NCBI RefSeq assembly: GCF_049060325.1
Contig: NZ_JBMGPW010000002.1
Coordinates: 1-64,000 of the forward strand
DNA: 64,000 nt
Reading direction: 5' to 3'
Source of the DNA: Vescimonas sanitatis
Lineage (GTDB): Bacteria; Bacillota; Clostridia; Oscillospirales; Oscillospiraceae
Part shown: positions 45,042-52,360 of the stretch, in pieces
Layout: the number at the start of each line of letters is the position of its first letter
How positions within the stretch are numbered: the stretch's first letter is position 1
The notes under the pieces: generated by a model
Seen by the model: only the letters and a program-made list of their open reading frames with translations
Database searches by the model: none
What the model was told of the DNA's origin: nothing
Position numbers and translations under genes: made by a program

Positions 45042-45497
45042 TCAGAATTCTACCCGCAGGCGCACCAGCGCCGTCTCGTTCTTCTCAAAGCGTACCGTCT
45101 CGCCGCCCATGTCCAGCAGCACCGCGCCGTCTTCATAGCCAGCCAGGGTCCCGGCGAACTCCTTGCGCCCGTCCTTGGGCTGGTACGTTTTCACCAGCAC
45201 GGGGCTGCCCATGAACTGCGCAAAATCCCCCGGCCGCTTCAGCTGGCGCTCCAGCCCCGCCGAGCCCACCTCGAACACGTAGCTGCTCTCGATGGGGTCC
45301 GCCTCGTCCAGCAGATCGCTGACCGTGCGGCTGATGGCCTCGCAGTCCAGAATGTCCACGCCGCCGTCCTTGTCCAGATACAGCCGCAGGTACCACTGTC
45401 CCGCCTCCCGGACGTACTCTACATCCCAGATGCGGCAGCCCTGCGCCTGCACCGCCGGCTCCGCCAGCGCCCATACGACCTCGGTGATCTTTTTCAC
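45042..45497 (-). CDS. rimP: Ribosome maturation factor RimP, 151 aa
   Basis: Needed for 30S assembly. It has the conserved WDVEYVREAGQWYLRLYLDKDGGVDILDCEAISRTVSDLLDEADPI and the EVGSAGLERQLKRPGDF block. It is the first gene of the operon. The start ATG follows GGAGGGC. The length is normal. Confidence 0.94.
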   Translation of the reverse strand: MKKITEVVWALAEPAVQAQGCRIWDVEYVREAGQWYLRLYLDKDGGVDILDCEAISRTVSDLLDEADPIESSYVFEVGSAGLERQLKRPGDFAQFMGSPVLVKTYQPKDGRKEFAGTLAGYEDGAVLLDMGGETVRFEKNETALVRLRVEF

Positions 45498-45522
45498 AGC
45501 AAGCCCTCCAACAGAACGTCCC

Positions 45523-45543
45523 GGTCATCATAGAACGATGACC
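45523..45543 (-). promoter_or_regulatory. Second hairpin in the rimP leader
   Basis: GGTCATC (45523-45529) pairs with GATGACC (45537-45543) around a 7-nt loop, between the leader terminator and the rimP ribosome site. Confidence 0.5.
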
Positions 45544-45546
45544 ATT

Positions 45547-45571
45547 AAAAAAAGCGGACGATCTCGTCCAC
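45547..45571 (-). terminator. Intrinsic-terminator-like hairpin in the rimP-nusA leader
   Basis: On the minus strand GTGGACGA and TCGTCCGC (45571 to 45554) form a short stem directly followed by seven U (45553-45547). It lies between the operon promoter and rimP, so it must be read through to express nusA. A weak, NusA-responsive terminator at this position is known from the Bacillus nusA operon. Confidence 0.65.
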
Positions 45572-45604
45572 TCCAGTCAATACCTTAACCTTACGTACAC
45601 ACAT

Positions 45605-45633
45605 AGCATACCATATAAGCACACGAAACGCAA
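45605..45633 (-). promoter_or_regulatory. Promoter of the rimP-nusA-infB operon
   Basis: On the minus strand TTGCGT (45628-45633), a 17-bp spacer and TATGCT (45605-45610). The leader to rimP is about 100 nt. Confidence 0.7.
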
Positions 45634-45689
45634 GGGTTTTTCCGCAAAAAGCACCCGCAAAATAGGTCGAAAAGCTGAAAAGAACGCCC

Positions 45690-46508
45690 TTAGGACGCTC
45701 TTTTCAGCTTCATAACGCCTCTCGACAGCAAAAACGCCGCCAAATTTACCAGCACCACCGTGGCGCCCACCGGCGTGCCCCACAGGTACGACCCGGTCAG
45801 CCCCACGCAGAAGCACACCACGCTCAGCCCTGCGGCGCAGATGACCACGCCCCGGAAGCTCCGCAGCAGCGTCATGGCCGTCAGCGCCGGGAAGATGACC
45901 AGACTGGAGATCAGCATCGCGCCCATCATCCGCATACCCAGCACGATGGTCAGGGCCGTCAGCACCGACAGGATGGTGTTGTACAGCCCCACCTTCACCC
46001 CGGTGGCCCGGGCGAAGCTCTCGTCGAAGGTGATGGCGAACAGCCGATGGTAAAACAGCACATACAGCACCAGTACCGCCGCGCACAGCCCCACGCTCAG
46101 TGCCACATCCGCCCGGTCCATGGCCAGGATGGAGCCGAACATAAAGCTGTCCACATCCGTGGTCATGCCGGTGGTCAGACTTGTCACCACCACGCCCACG
46201 GCCAGCGCCGACGCGCTGACCACCGCGATGGCCGCGTCCGCGCCCATCCGGCTTCTCTCCGTCATCCGCAGCAGCCCCAGTGCCGCCAGCACCACCACCG
46301 GGATAGACACCGGCAGCGGCGCCCAGCCGCAGGCCAGTGCGATGCTCAGTGCGCCGAAGGACACATGGCTCAGCCCGTCGCCGATCATGGAGTACCGCTT
46401 CAGCACCAGCGGTACGCCCAGCAGCGCCGCGCACAGCGCCACCAGGATACCCACCACAAAAGCCCGCAGGATGAACGGGTATGTGAACATTTCCAGCAGT
46501 AAGCTCAT
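45690..46508 (-). CDS. znuB: Zinc/manganese ABC transporter permease, 272 aa
   Basis: Membrane subunit of a metal importer (ABC-3 family). Eight or so helices are visible, with the conserved LVLKRYSMIGDGLSHVSFGALSIA near residues 34-57 and ITFDESFARATGVKVGLYN near 160. It overlaps znuC by 4 nt (ATGA), so they are translationally coupled. It is the last gene of the znuACB transcript. The metal is assumed to be zinc from the His-rich binding protein. Confidence 0.92.
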   Translation of the reverse strand: MSLLLEMFTYPFILRAFVVGILVALCAALLGVPLVLKRYSMIGDGLSHVSFGALSIALACGWAPLPVSIPVVVLAALGLLRMTERSRMGADAAIAVVSASALAVGVVVTSLTTGMTTDVDSFMFGSILAMDRADVALSVGLCAAVLVLYVLFYHRLFAITFDESFARATGVKVGLYNTILSVLTALTIVLGMRMMGAMLISSLVIFPALTAMTLLRSFRGVVICAAGLSVVCFCVGLTGSYLWGTPVGATVVLVNLAAFLLSRGVMKLKRAS

Positions 46509-47224
46509 GCCTCGTCACCTCCGAACCGTTTGCCCCAGGGGGACGTTAGATAGTCCGCCGCCGTGCCGAAAAAGTACGTTCCGTGGCCGGCGTGCAGAAT
46601 GTGGTCGGCGTAGCGCAGGGCGCTGCGTATATCGTGTGTCACCGCCACGATGGCGATGCGCTCCTGCTTGTTCAGGTATTCCAGCGTGCGGTACAGCTCC
46701 TGGGCTGCCGCCGGGTCCAGCCCCGTCACCGGCTCGTCCAGGATCAGCAGCTCACCGGCGGCGCACAGGGCCCGCGCCAGCAGCACCCGCTGCTGCTGCC
46801 CGCCGGACAGCTCCCGGTAGCACCGGTCCTTCAGCTCCAGCACGCCCAGCTTGCCCATGTGCATCAGCGCGGTGGACTTCTCCTTCGGCGTGTAGAAAAA
46901 CCGCATTCCCTTCCCGCTGAGAAAGCCGCTGCGCACTACCTCCGTCACCGTGGCGGGAAAGTCCTTCTGCGCCTTTGTCTGCTGGGGCAGATAGCCGATG
47001 GCGCCGGAGCGCAGGGAGGGCGAACGTACGATCTCGCCCGCCATGGGGTGCAGCAGCCCCAGCAGGCTCTTCACCAGCGTGGACTTGCCGCTGCCGTTCT
47101 CGCCCACGATGCACACATAGTCGCCGCTGTGTACCTGAAAGCTCAGGTGCTCCCACACCGGCTTGCCCTCATAGCCCAGCGCTGCATCCCGGCAGTCCAA
47201 CAATATGCGTTTCTCCTGTTCCAT
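46505..47224 (-). CDS. znuC: Zinc/manganese ABC transporter ATPase, 239 aa
   Basis: Cytosolic ATPase of the importer. Walker A is GENGSGKST (near 41-49), the Q-loop is in LPQQTKAQKDFPATV, the signature is LSGGQQQR, and Walker B is LLILDEPVTGLD, followed by the H-loop AVTHD. The start overlaps the znuA stop by 1 nt (TGATG). Confidence 0.94.
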   Translation of the reverse strand: MEQEKRILLDCRDAALGYEGKPVWEHLSFQVHSGDYVCIVGENGSGKSTLVKSLLGLLHPMAGEIVRSPSLRSGAIGYLPQQTKAQKDFPATVTEVVRSGFLSGKGMRFFYTPKEKSTALMHMGKLGVLELKDRCYRELSGGQQQRVLLARALCAAGELLILDEPVTGLDPAAAQELYRTLEYLNKQERIAIVAVTHDIRSALRYADHILHAGHGTYFFGTAADYLTSPWGKRFGGDEA

Positions 47225-48228
47225 CAGGACAGTCCCTCCTTCAGTGCCGCCGCGTTGGCGGTCATCAGACTGATATAGGTGGCTCCGCCGTCGAATTCCG
47301 CCCGGCTCACCGTCTGGCAGGAGTGGAATGTCCGCACCTGCGCCCCGGTGGTCTCGGCGATGGCCTGCGCCACCTTCCGGCTGCTCAGCTCGATGGTGTA
47401 TACCACCGGTATCTCCTGCTCCTCCACCACGTCGATCAGATATTTCAGCGTGGCGAGGGACGGCTCCGTGTCTCCCGCGCAGCCGTGGAACGCCGCCCGG
47501 TAATCCAAATCATATTCCCTACAGAAATACAGCAGCGGGAACCGATCGCCGAACACCAGCAGCCGCCGTGCCGCATGGCCCGTGATGTCCCGGAATGTCT
47601 CGTCCAGCGCCTGCAATTCGTCCAGATAGTCCGCCAGCCGAGCCCGATAGCCGTCGGCATTGTCCGGATCGGCCTCACACAGCGTATCGCAGATGGCCCG
47701 GCACAGGGCCATGGCGTTCACCGGCGATGTCCAGATGTGCTCGTCGTACTCTATTTCCTCTTCGTGGCCATCGTGCAGATGCCCGTCATGCGCCTCATGG
47801 TCATCGTGCTCGCCATGTTCGTCATGTGCGTGGTCATGGCCGCCCTGCATCCCCTCGGCGTACTCCTCCCGGTATGTCTCCACGCAGTCCATCATAGCCA
47901 GCCGGTAGGGGATAGCCTCGCCTGCCGCGTCCAGAATGTCCTCCACCCACAGCTCGCTTTCCCCGCCGTTGTAGAGGAACACCTCCGCCTCGCTGACGGC
48001 GATCACGTCCAGCGGCGTGGGCTCAAAGCTGTGTGTCTCCCGCCCGGCGGGCACCAGCAGCTGTACGTCCACCGCGTCCCCGCCGATCTGCCGCACAAAG
48101 TCGTAGTAGGGGAACAGCGTGCACACCACGTTCAGTTTCCCGCTTTGCGGACGATCCTGCCGCCCGCAGCCCGCCAGCGTCAGCGCCAATACCGCCGCCA
48201 GCACCAGCGCCCGGAACCGTCTCATCAT
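47224..48228 (-). CDS. znuA: Zinc-binding lipoprotein of the ABC importer, 334 aa
   Basis: Cluster A-I metal-binding protein that captures the metal outside the membrane. The lipobox LAGC puts the lipidated Cys at 21. His66 in GRETHSFEPTPLD is a likely metal ligand. A His/Asp/Glu-rich loop (about 131-164, HDHAHDEHGEHDDHEAHDGH) is the hallmark of zinc-type proteins and may buffer or sense zinc. The start follows GGGAGGTGGGG. I see no clear Zur operator upstream. Confidence 0.92.
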   Translation of the reverse strand: MMRRFRALVLAAVLALTLAGCGRQDRPQSGKLNVVCTLFPYYDFVRQIGGDAVDVQLLVPAGRETHSFEPTPLDVIAVSEAEVFLYNGGESELWVEDILDAAGEAIPYRLAMMDCVETYREEYAEGMQGGHDHAHDEHGEHDDHEAHDGHLHDGHEEEIEYDEHIWTSPVNAMALCRAICDTLCEADPDNADGYRARLADYLDELQALDETFRDITGHAARRLLVFGDRFPLLYFCREYDLDYRAAFHGCAGDTEPSLATLKYLIDVVEEQEIPVVYTIELSSRKVAQAIAETTGAQVRTFHSCQTVSRAEFDGGATYISLMTANAAALKEGLS

Positions 48229-48514
48229 CCCCCACCTCCCTGCAAAGAATCAGGAACAGTATACCACACTTCTCCCCGAAAGAAAACCCCCGCGCCCCTG
48301 CCGTTCTTCTCGTCGCCGCGTTAAAATTTTACCGATCAAGTTTCTTGAAAAGAAAATCATTCGCCGTCTGTTGCAAAAATCCCGGAACCCCGCCAAAAAC
48401 TGAATGGTTCAATGTAAAAAAAGAAGCAAAAACCATATAAAATATGTGGAAAAATCCGTTCATAGAATGTTAAAAATGTACAATATGGCGCTCAATTTTT
48501 ATAAAAACTGCTAA
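48229..48514. other. AT-rich gap between znuA and the NSS transporter promoter
   Basis: The divergent intergenic region is clearly richer in A and T than its surroundings. A -10-like TATACT on the minus strand near 48259-48264 could serve znuA but lacks a good -35. There is no ORF or RNA that I can support here. Confidence 0.4.
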
Positions 48515-48543
48515 TTGCGGGCGGAAAGAGTTTCCTGTATACT
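48515..48543 (+). promoter_or_regulatory. Promoter of the NSS transporter gene
   Basis: TTGCGG (48515-48520), a 17-bp spacer and TATACT (48538-48543). Transcription should start near 48549-48550, exactly where the structured leader begins. Confidence 0.75.
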
Positions 48544-48548
48544 TTTTT

Positions 48549-48698
48549 CAGGTAGCCTTGAAGGGATTTTATCCCGTGAGGAAATACCTGCGGGGCATGG
48601 CGGTGCCCCGTGCCGTTTCCTGTCAATAGACGGGCGCGGTAAAATTTACCAACTCCTGCGTCGATGTAGGAGCAAAAATCTGTTAAGGAGAGAAAACA
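48549..48698 (+). promoter_or_regulatory. Candidate riboswitch-like leader with pseudoknot
   Basis: CAGGTA (48549-48554) pairs with TACCTG (48585-48590). Inside it, GGGAT pairs with ATCCC (48563-48575), and AGGAAA (48579-48584) can pair with TTTCCT (48616-48621) beyond the stem. That makes an H-type pseudoknot enclosing CGGGGCA/TGCCCCG (48591-48610). Downstream, CTCCT (48653-48657) can pair with AGGAG (48668-48672) or with the ribosome site AAGGAG (48685-48690), a possible on/off switch. I match it to no known riboswitch class. Confidence 0.5.
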
Positions 48699-50279
48699 AT
48701 GGAAGAAAGAAAAGGCTTTGGAACCAATTTCGGGTTCCTGATGGCCGCGGTCGGCTCGGCAGTCGGCCTGGGCAACATCTGGGGCTTCCCCAATAAGATG
48801 GGCGCCTCCGGCGGCTTCACGTTCCTCATCATCTATCTGATCCTGGCGGTCCTGTGCGGCTTCATCGTCATGGTGGGCGAGCTGGCCATCGGCCGCAAGA
48901 CCGGCCACGGCGCCGTGGGCGCGTACAAGGCTCTGTCCAAGAAGTTCAAGTGGATGGGCTGGCTGGGCATCCTGTCCGCCTTCTTCATCCTGTTCTTCTA
49001 CTGCGCACTGGGCGGCTACTGCATCAAGTACACCGTTCTGAACATCGGCGATCTGTTCGGTGCCGGCTTCGGCTCCAATGGCCTGTCCGGCGGCGAAATT
49101 TTCGGCAACTTCCTGGGCAGTCCCGTTGAGGGTGTTATCTACGGCCTTATTTTCGTGGCGCTGACCATGCTCATCGTTATGGGCGGCGTCGGCGGCGGCA
49201 TCGAGAAGGTCTGCTCCGTGGGTATGCCCGCCCTGTTCGTGGCCCTGCTGATCTGCATCATCCGCGCCTGCACCCTGGAGGGTACCGACGTGGCCGTGCA
49301 GATCCTGCAGGCGGACGGTTCTCTTGTGGAGGGCGTTGTTAACGGCAGTGCTCTGGACGGTCTGAAGTACATGTTCTCCCCCGGCTGGGCGGCCAATGTC
49401 GGCTATTATGTGCCCGCCAAGGCGGTTGTTGACGGCGTGGAGGTTTCCTCCATCATGGTCAATGGCGTGGCACAGGCCATCGTCTCCTACCAGTCCGGCG
49501 CTCCCAGCATCTTTAACGTTGTTTCCACCGCTGGCGGCCAGATGTTCTTCTCCCTGTCTCTGGGCATGGGCGCCATGATCACCTACGGCTCCTACCTGCA
49601 GAAGAAGGAGAACCTGCAGAAGAACGCCCTGCTGATCATCATCATGGATACCATGGTGGCCCTGATGGCCGGTCTGTGCGTCATGCCCGCCCGCTTCGCG
49701 CTGGATCCCGCCGGCAACATCGGCGGCCCCAAGCTGCTGTTTATCACCATGCAGAACGTGTTCCACTCCATGGGCACACTGGGCCCCATCTTCGGCATCC
49801 TGTTCTATCTGCTGGTGGTGTTTGCCGCCATCTCCTCCTCCATCTCCCTGCTGGAGGTCATCGTGGCCCACTTTGTGGATAAGGCCCGTATCGAGGGCAA
49901 GGGCGACAAGCGCAAGAAGTACACCCTGATCGCCGCGGCTCTGGTGGGCCTGGGCTGCATCCTGGTCTGCGCCGACTGCCTGGGTTCCAGCGGTATCGCA
50001 CCGGCCAATATACTGAATATAGCGGAACCCAAGAACTGGGCGGCTGACTGGCTGGACTTCTGGGATGCACTGTCCGAGGGCGTTATGATGCCGCTGGGCG
50101 CCCTGCTGATGTGCCTGATGATCGGCTGGGAGGTCGGCCCCGAGTTCGTCAAGGAAGAGGCGGAGCAGTCCGGTCATGCCATGGGCAGCTACGGCTTCTT
50201 CAAGGTCTGCGTCAAGTTCATCACCCCGCTGTGCATGGTCCTCATCCTGTACGGCCAGATCAAGGATTTCTTCTTCTAA
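48699..50279 (+). CDS. Neurotransmitter:sodium symporter family transporter, 526 aa
   Basis: A Na+-coupled transporter of the LeuT/NSS fold, most often for amino acids. The first helix carries the signature FGFLMAAVGSAVGLGNIWGFPNKMGASGGFTF (substrate and sodium site). About twelve helices follow, with SLSLGMGAMITYGSYL typical of TM7-8. Between about 200 and 260 lies a long extracellular loop with little similarity to LeuT. Start ATG 48699 follows AAGGAG. It is transcribed alone behind the structured leader. The substrate is not identifiable by eye. Confidence 0.92.
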   Translation: MEERKGFGTNFGFLMAAVGSAVGLGNIWGFPNKMGASGGFTFLIIYLILAVLCGFIVMVGELAIGRKTGHGAVGAYKALSKKFKWMGWLGILSAFFILFFYCALGGYCIKYTVLNIGDLFGAGFGSNGLSGGEIFGNFLGSPVEGVIYGLIFVALTMLIVMGGVGGGIEKVCSVGMPALFVALLICIIRACTLEGTDVAVQILQADGSLVEGVVNGSALDGLKYMFSPGWAANVGYYVPAKAVVDGVEVSSIMVNGVAQAIVSYQSGAPSIFNVVSTAGGQMFFSLSLGMGAMITYGSYLQKKENLQKNALLIIIMDTMVALMAGLCVMPARFALDPAGNIGGPKLLFITMQNVFHSMGTLGPIFGILFYLLVVFAAISSSISLLEVIVAHFVDKARIEGKGDKRKKYTLIAAALVGLGCILVCADCLGSSGIAPANILNIAEPKNWAADWLDFWDALSEGVMMPLGALLMCLMIGWEVGPEFVKEEAEQSGHAMGSYGFFKVCVKFITPLCMVLILYGQIKDFFF

Positions 50280-50288
50280 GTAAATGCA

Positions 50289-50320
50289 GAACGCCGGAGC
50301 AATGCTCCGGCGTTCTTTCT
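50289..50320 (+). terminator. Terminator of the NSS transporter gene
   Basis: A 12-bp stem, GAACGCCGGAGC and GCTCCGGCGTTC, with loop AAT, then TTTCT. Confidence 0.85.
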
Positions 50321-50326
50321 GCCATA

Positions 50327-50359
50327 AAAAGGCCGGGCGCTGAAAGCACCCGGCCTTTT
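50327..50359 (-). terminator. Terminator of the cdd-lipoprotein-DHHW transcript
   Basis: AAAAGGCCGGG (50327-50337) pairs with CCCGGCCTTTT (50349-50359). On the minus strand it follows the DHHW gene stop and ends in TTTTT. Confidence 0.8.
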
Positions 50360-50361
50360 GC

Positions 50362-51288
50362 TTACTTAAGCGTAATGCTGTTTTGCAGTACGGCAACGCT
50401 GTACAGCAGCAGTACGTCTGCCCCCTCCGGGAATTCCGTCACCCGCGCCAGCGCGTCGGTGGAAATATAGCGGATGTCCACCGCGTATACGGTGCTGTAG
50501 CCGCCTGCCAGCAGGGGAATCAGGCTGCTGCCGAAGGAGTCACGCATCACCACCAGCGTCCGGTCGTTGTCTGCCGCCGGGTTTTCGATCCGCAGCAGCG
50601 CCTTCGGCCCGCCCAGAAACAGGTCGTAGGGCGCCTTCTCCGCTGCCGTCAGATCATACACGCCGCCGGTGCTGTCCGTCTCATAGTCGTACACCGTGCA
50701 GCCCTCCAGCAGGGGAGAGGTGATATAGGACAGGACGTCCGCCGTCAGCGGCTCCGCCGTCTTGCCCCAGTAGCTGCCGTGGAATTCGCCCGCCAGCGCG
50801 CACAGCGTCTCCTCCGTCGTGTTCGGCACAAGTGCACCCATGGCCTCCGATATGGTCTGCGCCACGGCGGAAAGACGCTCCTGCCGCCAGTGGGGATCGG
50901 TACGGTAATAGTCCTCCAGCGACAGCAGCCCGGAAATATCGATCGTCTGTACCGGCAGCCGCTGCGCCAGATAGTCCGCCGTCTCCTGGGCCCCGGCGGG
51001 CGTGTAGCCCTCCGGCGTCTCCATAAAAGCGGCCTTATCTGGGATCACGCTCATATATACGTGTTCCGACCCGGGGAAATATGCCTCCAACAGGTGAGAA
51101 AACCGTTTTACGGCGAAGTCCAGTGATTTCTCGCTCCACGGTGCGTCGGTGGCGGCGGCATAGCCACGGTACACATATACCTCCGGCAGCGTATCCTCCT
51201 GCGCCCGCCGGGTGGGAATGGCGGCAGCAGCTATGACCATAGCCGCTGCCGCCAGCAGAAATACGCCTCGCTCTATCCAGCGCTTCAC
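50362..51288 (-). CDS. DHHW family secreted protein (AlgJ/SGNH-like), 308 aa
   Basis: An N-terminal membrane anchor or signal (about 7-24) is followed by an extracellular domain. The motif YYRTDPHWRQE fits the family name motif (D-H-H-W, here with Pro for the first His). VVMRDSFGSSLIPLLAGGYSTVYAVDIRY is the SGNH-type Ser block, resembling O-acetyltransfer enzymes such as AlgJ and AlgX. A role in modifying a cell-surface polymer is likely but unproven. It overlaps the upstream lipoprotein stop by 4 nt. Similar proteins often stand next to membrane-bound O-acyltransferases, which are absent here. Confidence 0.78.
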   Translation of the reverse strand: MKRWIERGVFLLAAAAMVIAAAAIPTRRAQEDTLPEVYVYRGYAAATDAPWSEKSLDFAVKRFSHLLEAYFPGSEHVYMSVIPDKAAFMETPEGYTPAGAQETADYLAQRLPVQTIDISGLLSLEDYYRTDPHWRQERLSAVAQTISEAMGALVPNTTEETLCALAGEFHGSYWGKTAEPLTADVLSYITSPLLEGCTVYDYETDSTGGVYDLTAAEKAPYDLFLGGPKALLRIENPAADNDRTLVVMRDSFGSSLIPLLAGGYSTVYAVDIRYISTDALARVTEFPEGADVLLLYSVAVLQNSITLK

Positions 51289-51842
51289 AGGATGGCCTCG
51301 TCGTAGACGGGCTGCACGCCGAAGATGCCGTTCAGGTGGGACATAAAGGTGTCCACAAGATCCTCGGCACCGAACACGGACACCACATACTCGCCCACCA
51401 CGGCCACGGCAACCTTATCGGGGAAGCCGCACATCCACTGCCGCTGCTGGATGTTGTCCCGCAGGGCGGTGGCCAGCGCATCGGCATCATCGGTGCAGTG
51501 GTACGCCGCGGCGGTAAAGGTGTTCTGGTTCATCATATGGACCAGCGACGCGGCCTGATCCACCTTGGCCGTCTCCGGCAGGCCGAGGGCACTGTCCACA
51601 GCGGCACGGTCGGTCAGGTCATAGACGCCGGGGGCGTCCTCCTTGCTGTTCGCCTCGGAGTAGTCGCCGCCGCTGGCGGGGAACTTCTCGTCCTCGGTGT
51701 AGGTGCTCCACACCTTTTCCAGCAGGTCAAGAGCGCTGGCAGGCGCGGCGGGCTGGTCGCCCTTGCTGTCGTTCTTCGTGCCGCAGGCGGCGAGACTCAG
51801 GGTCAGCACGGCGGCGAGCACAAGGGAAATGATTTTTTTCAT
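51285..51842 (-). CDS. Hypothetical lipoprotein, 185 aa
   Basis: Lipobox LAAC with Cys20, a short polar linker and an alpha/beta domain (SALDLLEKVWSTYTEDEKFPASGGDY onward). Related clostridial lipoproteins are coupled to DHHW proteins in my recollection, and here the two genes overlap by 4 nt. The start was set at the ATG of MKKIISLV (51842), 8 nt after AGGAGGAA, which leaves 82 bp to cdd. The function is unknown. Confidence 0.75.
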   Translation of the reverse strand: MKKIISLVLAAVLTLSLAACGTKNDSKGDQPAAPASALDLLEKVWSTYTEDEKFPASGGDYSEANSKEDAPGVYDLTDRAAVDSALGLPETAKVDQAASLVHMMNQNTFTAAAYHCTDDADALATALRDNIQQRQWMCGFPDKVAVAVVGEYVVSVFGAEDLVDTFMSHLNGIFGVQPVYDEAIL

Positions 51843-51924
51843 CGTGTAGTTTCCTCCTGAAATAGGTTTCTGTCCATTGAGACGGAGCGCGGTGCGATTT
51901 GGTTCCATGAAAATTCTGCCGCGT

Positions 51925-52314
51925 TTATAGCCAGCTCTGGTCAAAGCCGTAGGGCAGCAGCTCCTTCAGCGCGAAGCGCTTGCTCTCGCCCTTTCCGTTC
52001 AGGCAGATCACCGTCAGGCCGGGTGCGAACTCCATCATCACCTGCCGGCAGGTGCCGCAGGGCACGCAGTAGTCCTCGCTGCGCCCGGCGATCACAATGG
52101 TGTCGAAGTCCCTGTGTCCCTCACTGACCGCCTTGACCATGGCCGTCCGTTCGGCGCATATCGTGGCGCCGTAGGCGGCGTTCTCCACGTTGCAGCCGGT
52201 GAATACTGTGCCGTCCTTGCACAGCAGCGCCGCGCCCACCGGGAAGTGGGAATAGGGCACATAGGAACGCTCCAGCATGGCCACCGCCATATCACAAAGC
52301 TGTTTTTCCGTCAT
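51925..52314 (-). CDS. cdd: Cytidine deaminase, 129 aa
   Basis: Deaminates cytidine and deoxycytidine in pyrimidine salvage. The zinc site is clear: Cys53 and Glu55 in TICAERTA, and Cys86 and Cys89 in VPCGTCRQ. The substrate motif CNVENAAYG is present. The length is that of the tetrameric form. Start ATG follows AAAGGAGGATG. It lies 46 bp after the ABC exporter gene and could be read with it. Confidence 0.95.
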   Translation of the reverse strand: MTEKQLCDMAVAMLERSYVPYSHFPVGAALLCKDGTVFTGCNVENAAYGATICAERTAMVKAVSEGHRDFDTIVIAGRSEDYCVPCGTCRQVMMEFAPGLTVICLNGKGESKRFALKELLPYGFDQSWL

Positions 52315-52360
52315 GGTGCATCCTCCTTTGATCTTTTCCGGTTTCTTCCTCGTTTATACC

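Noticed and set aside
48229..48514. Zur box or second promoter for znuA in the AT-rich gap
   Set aside because: No palindrome of the Zur type was found and the only -10-like element lacks a convincing -35.
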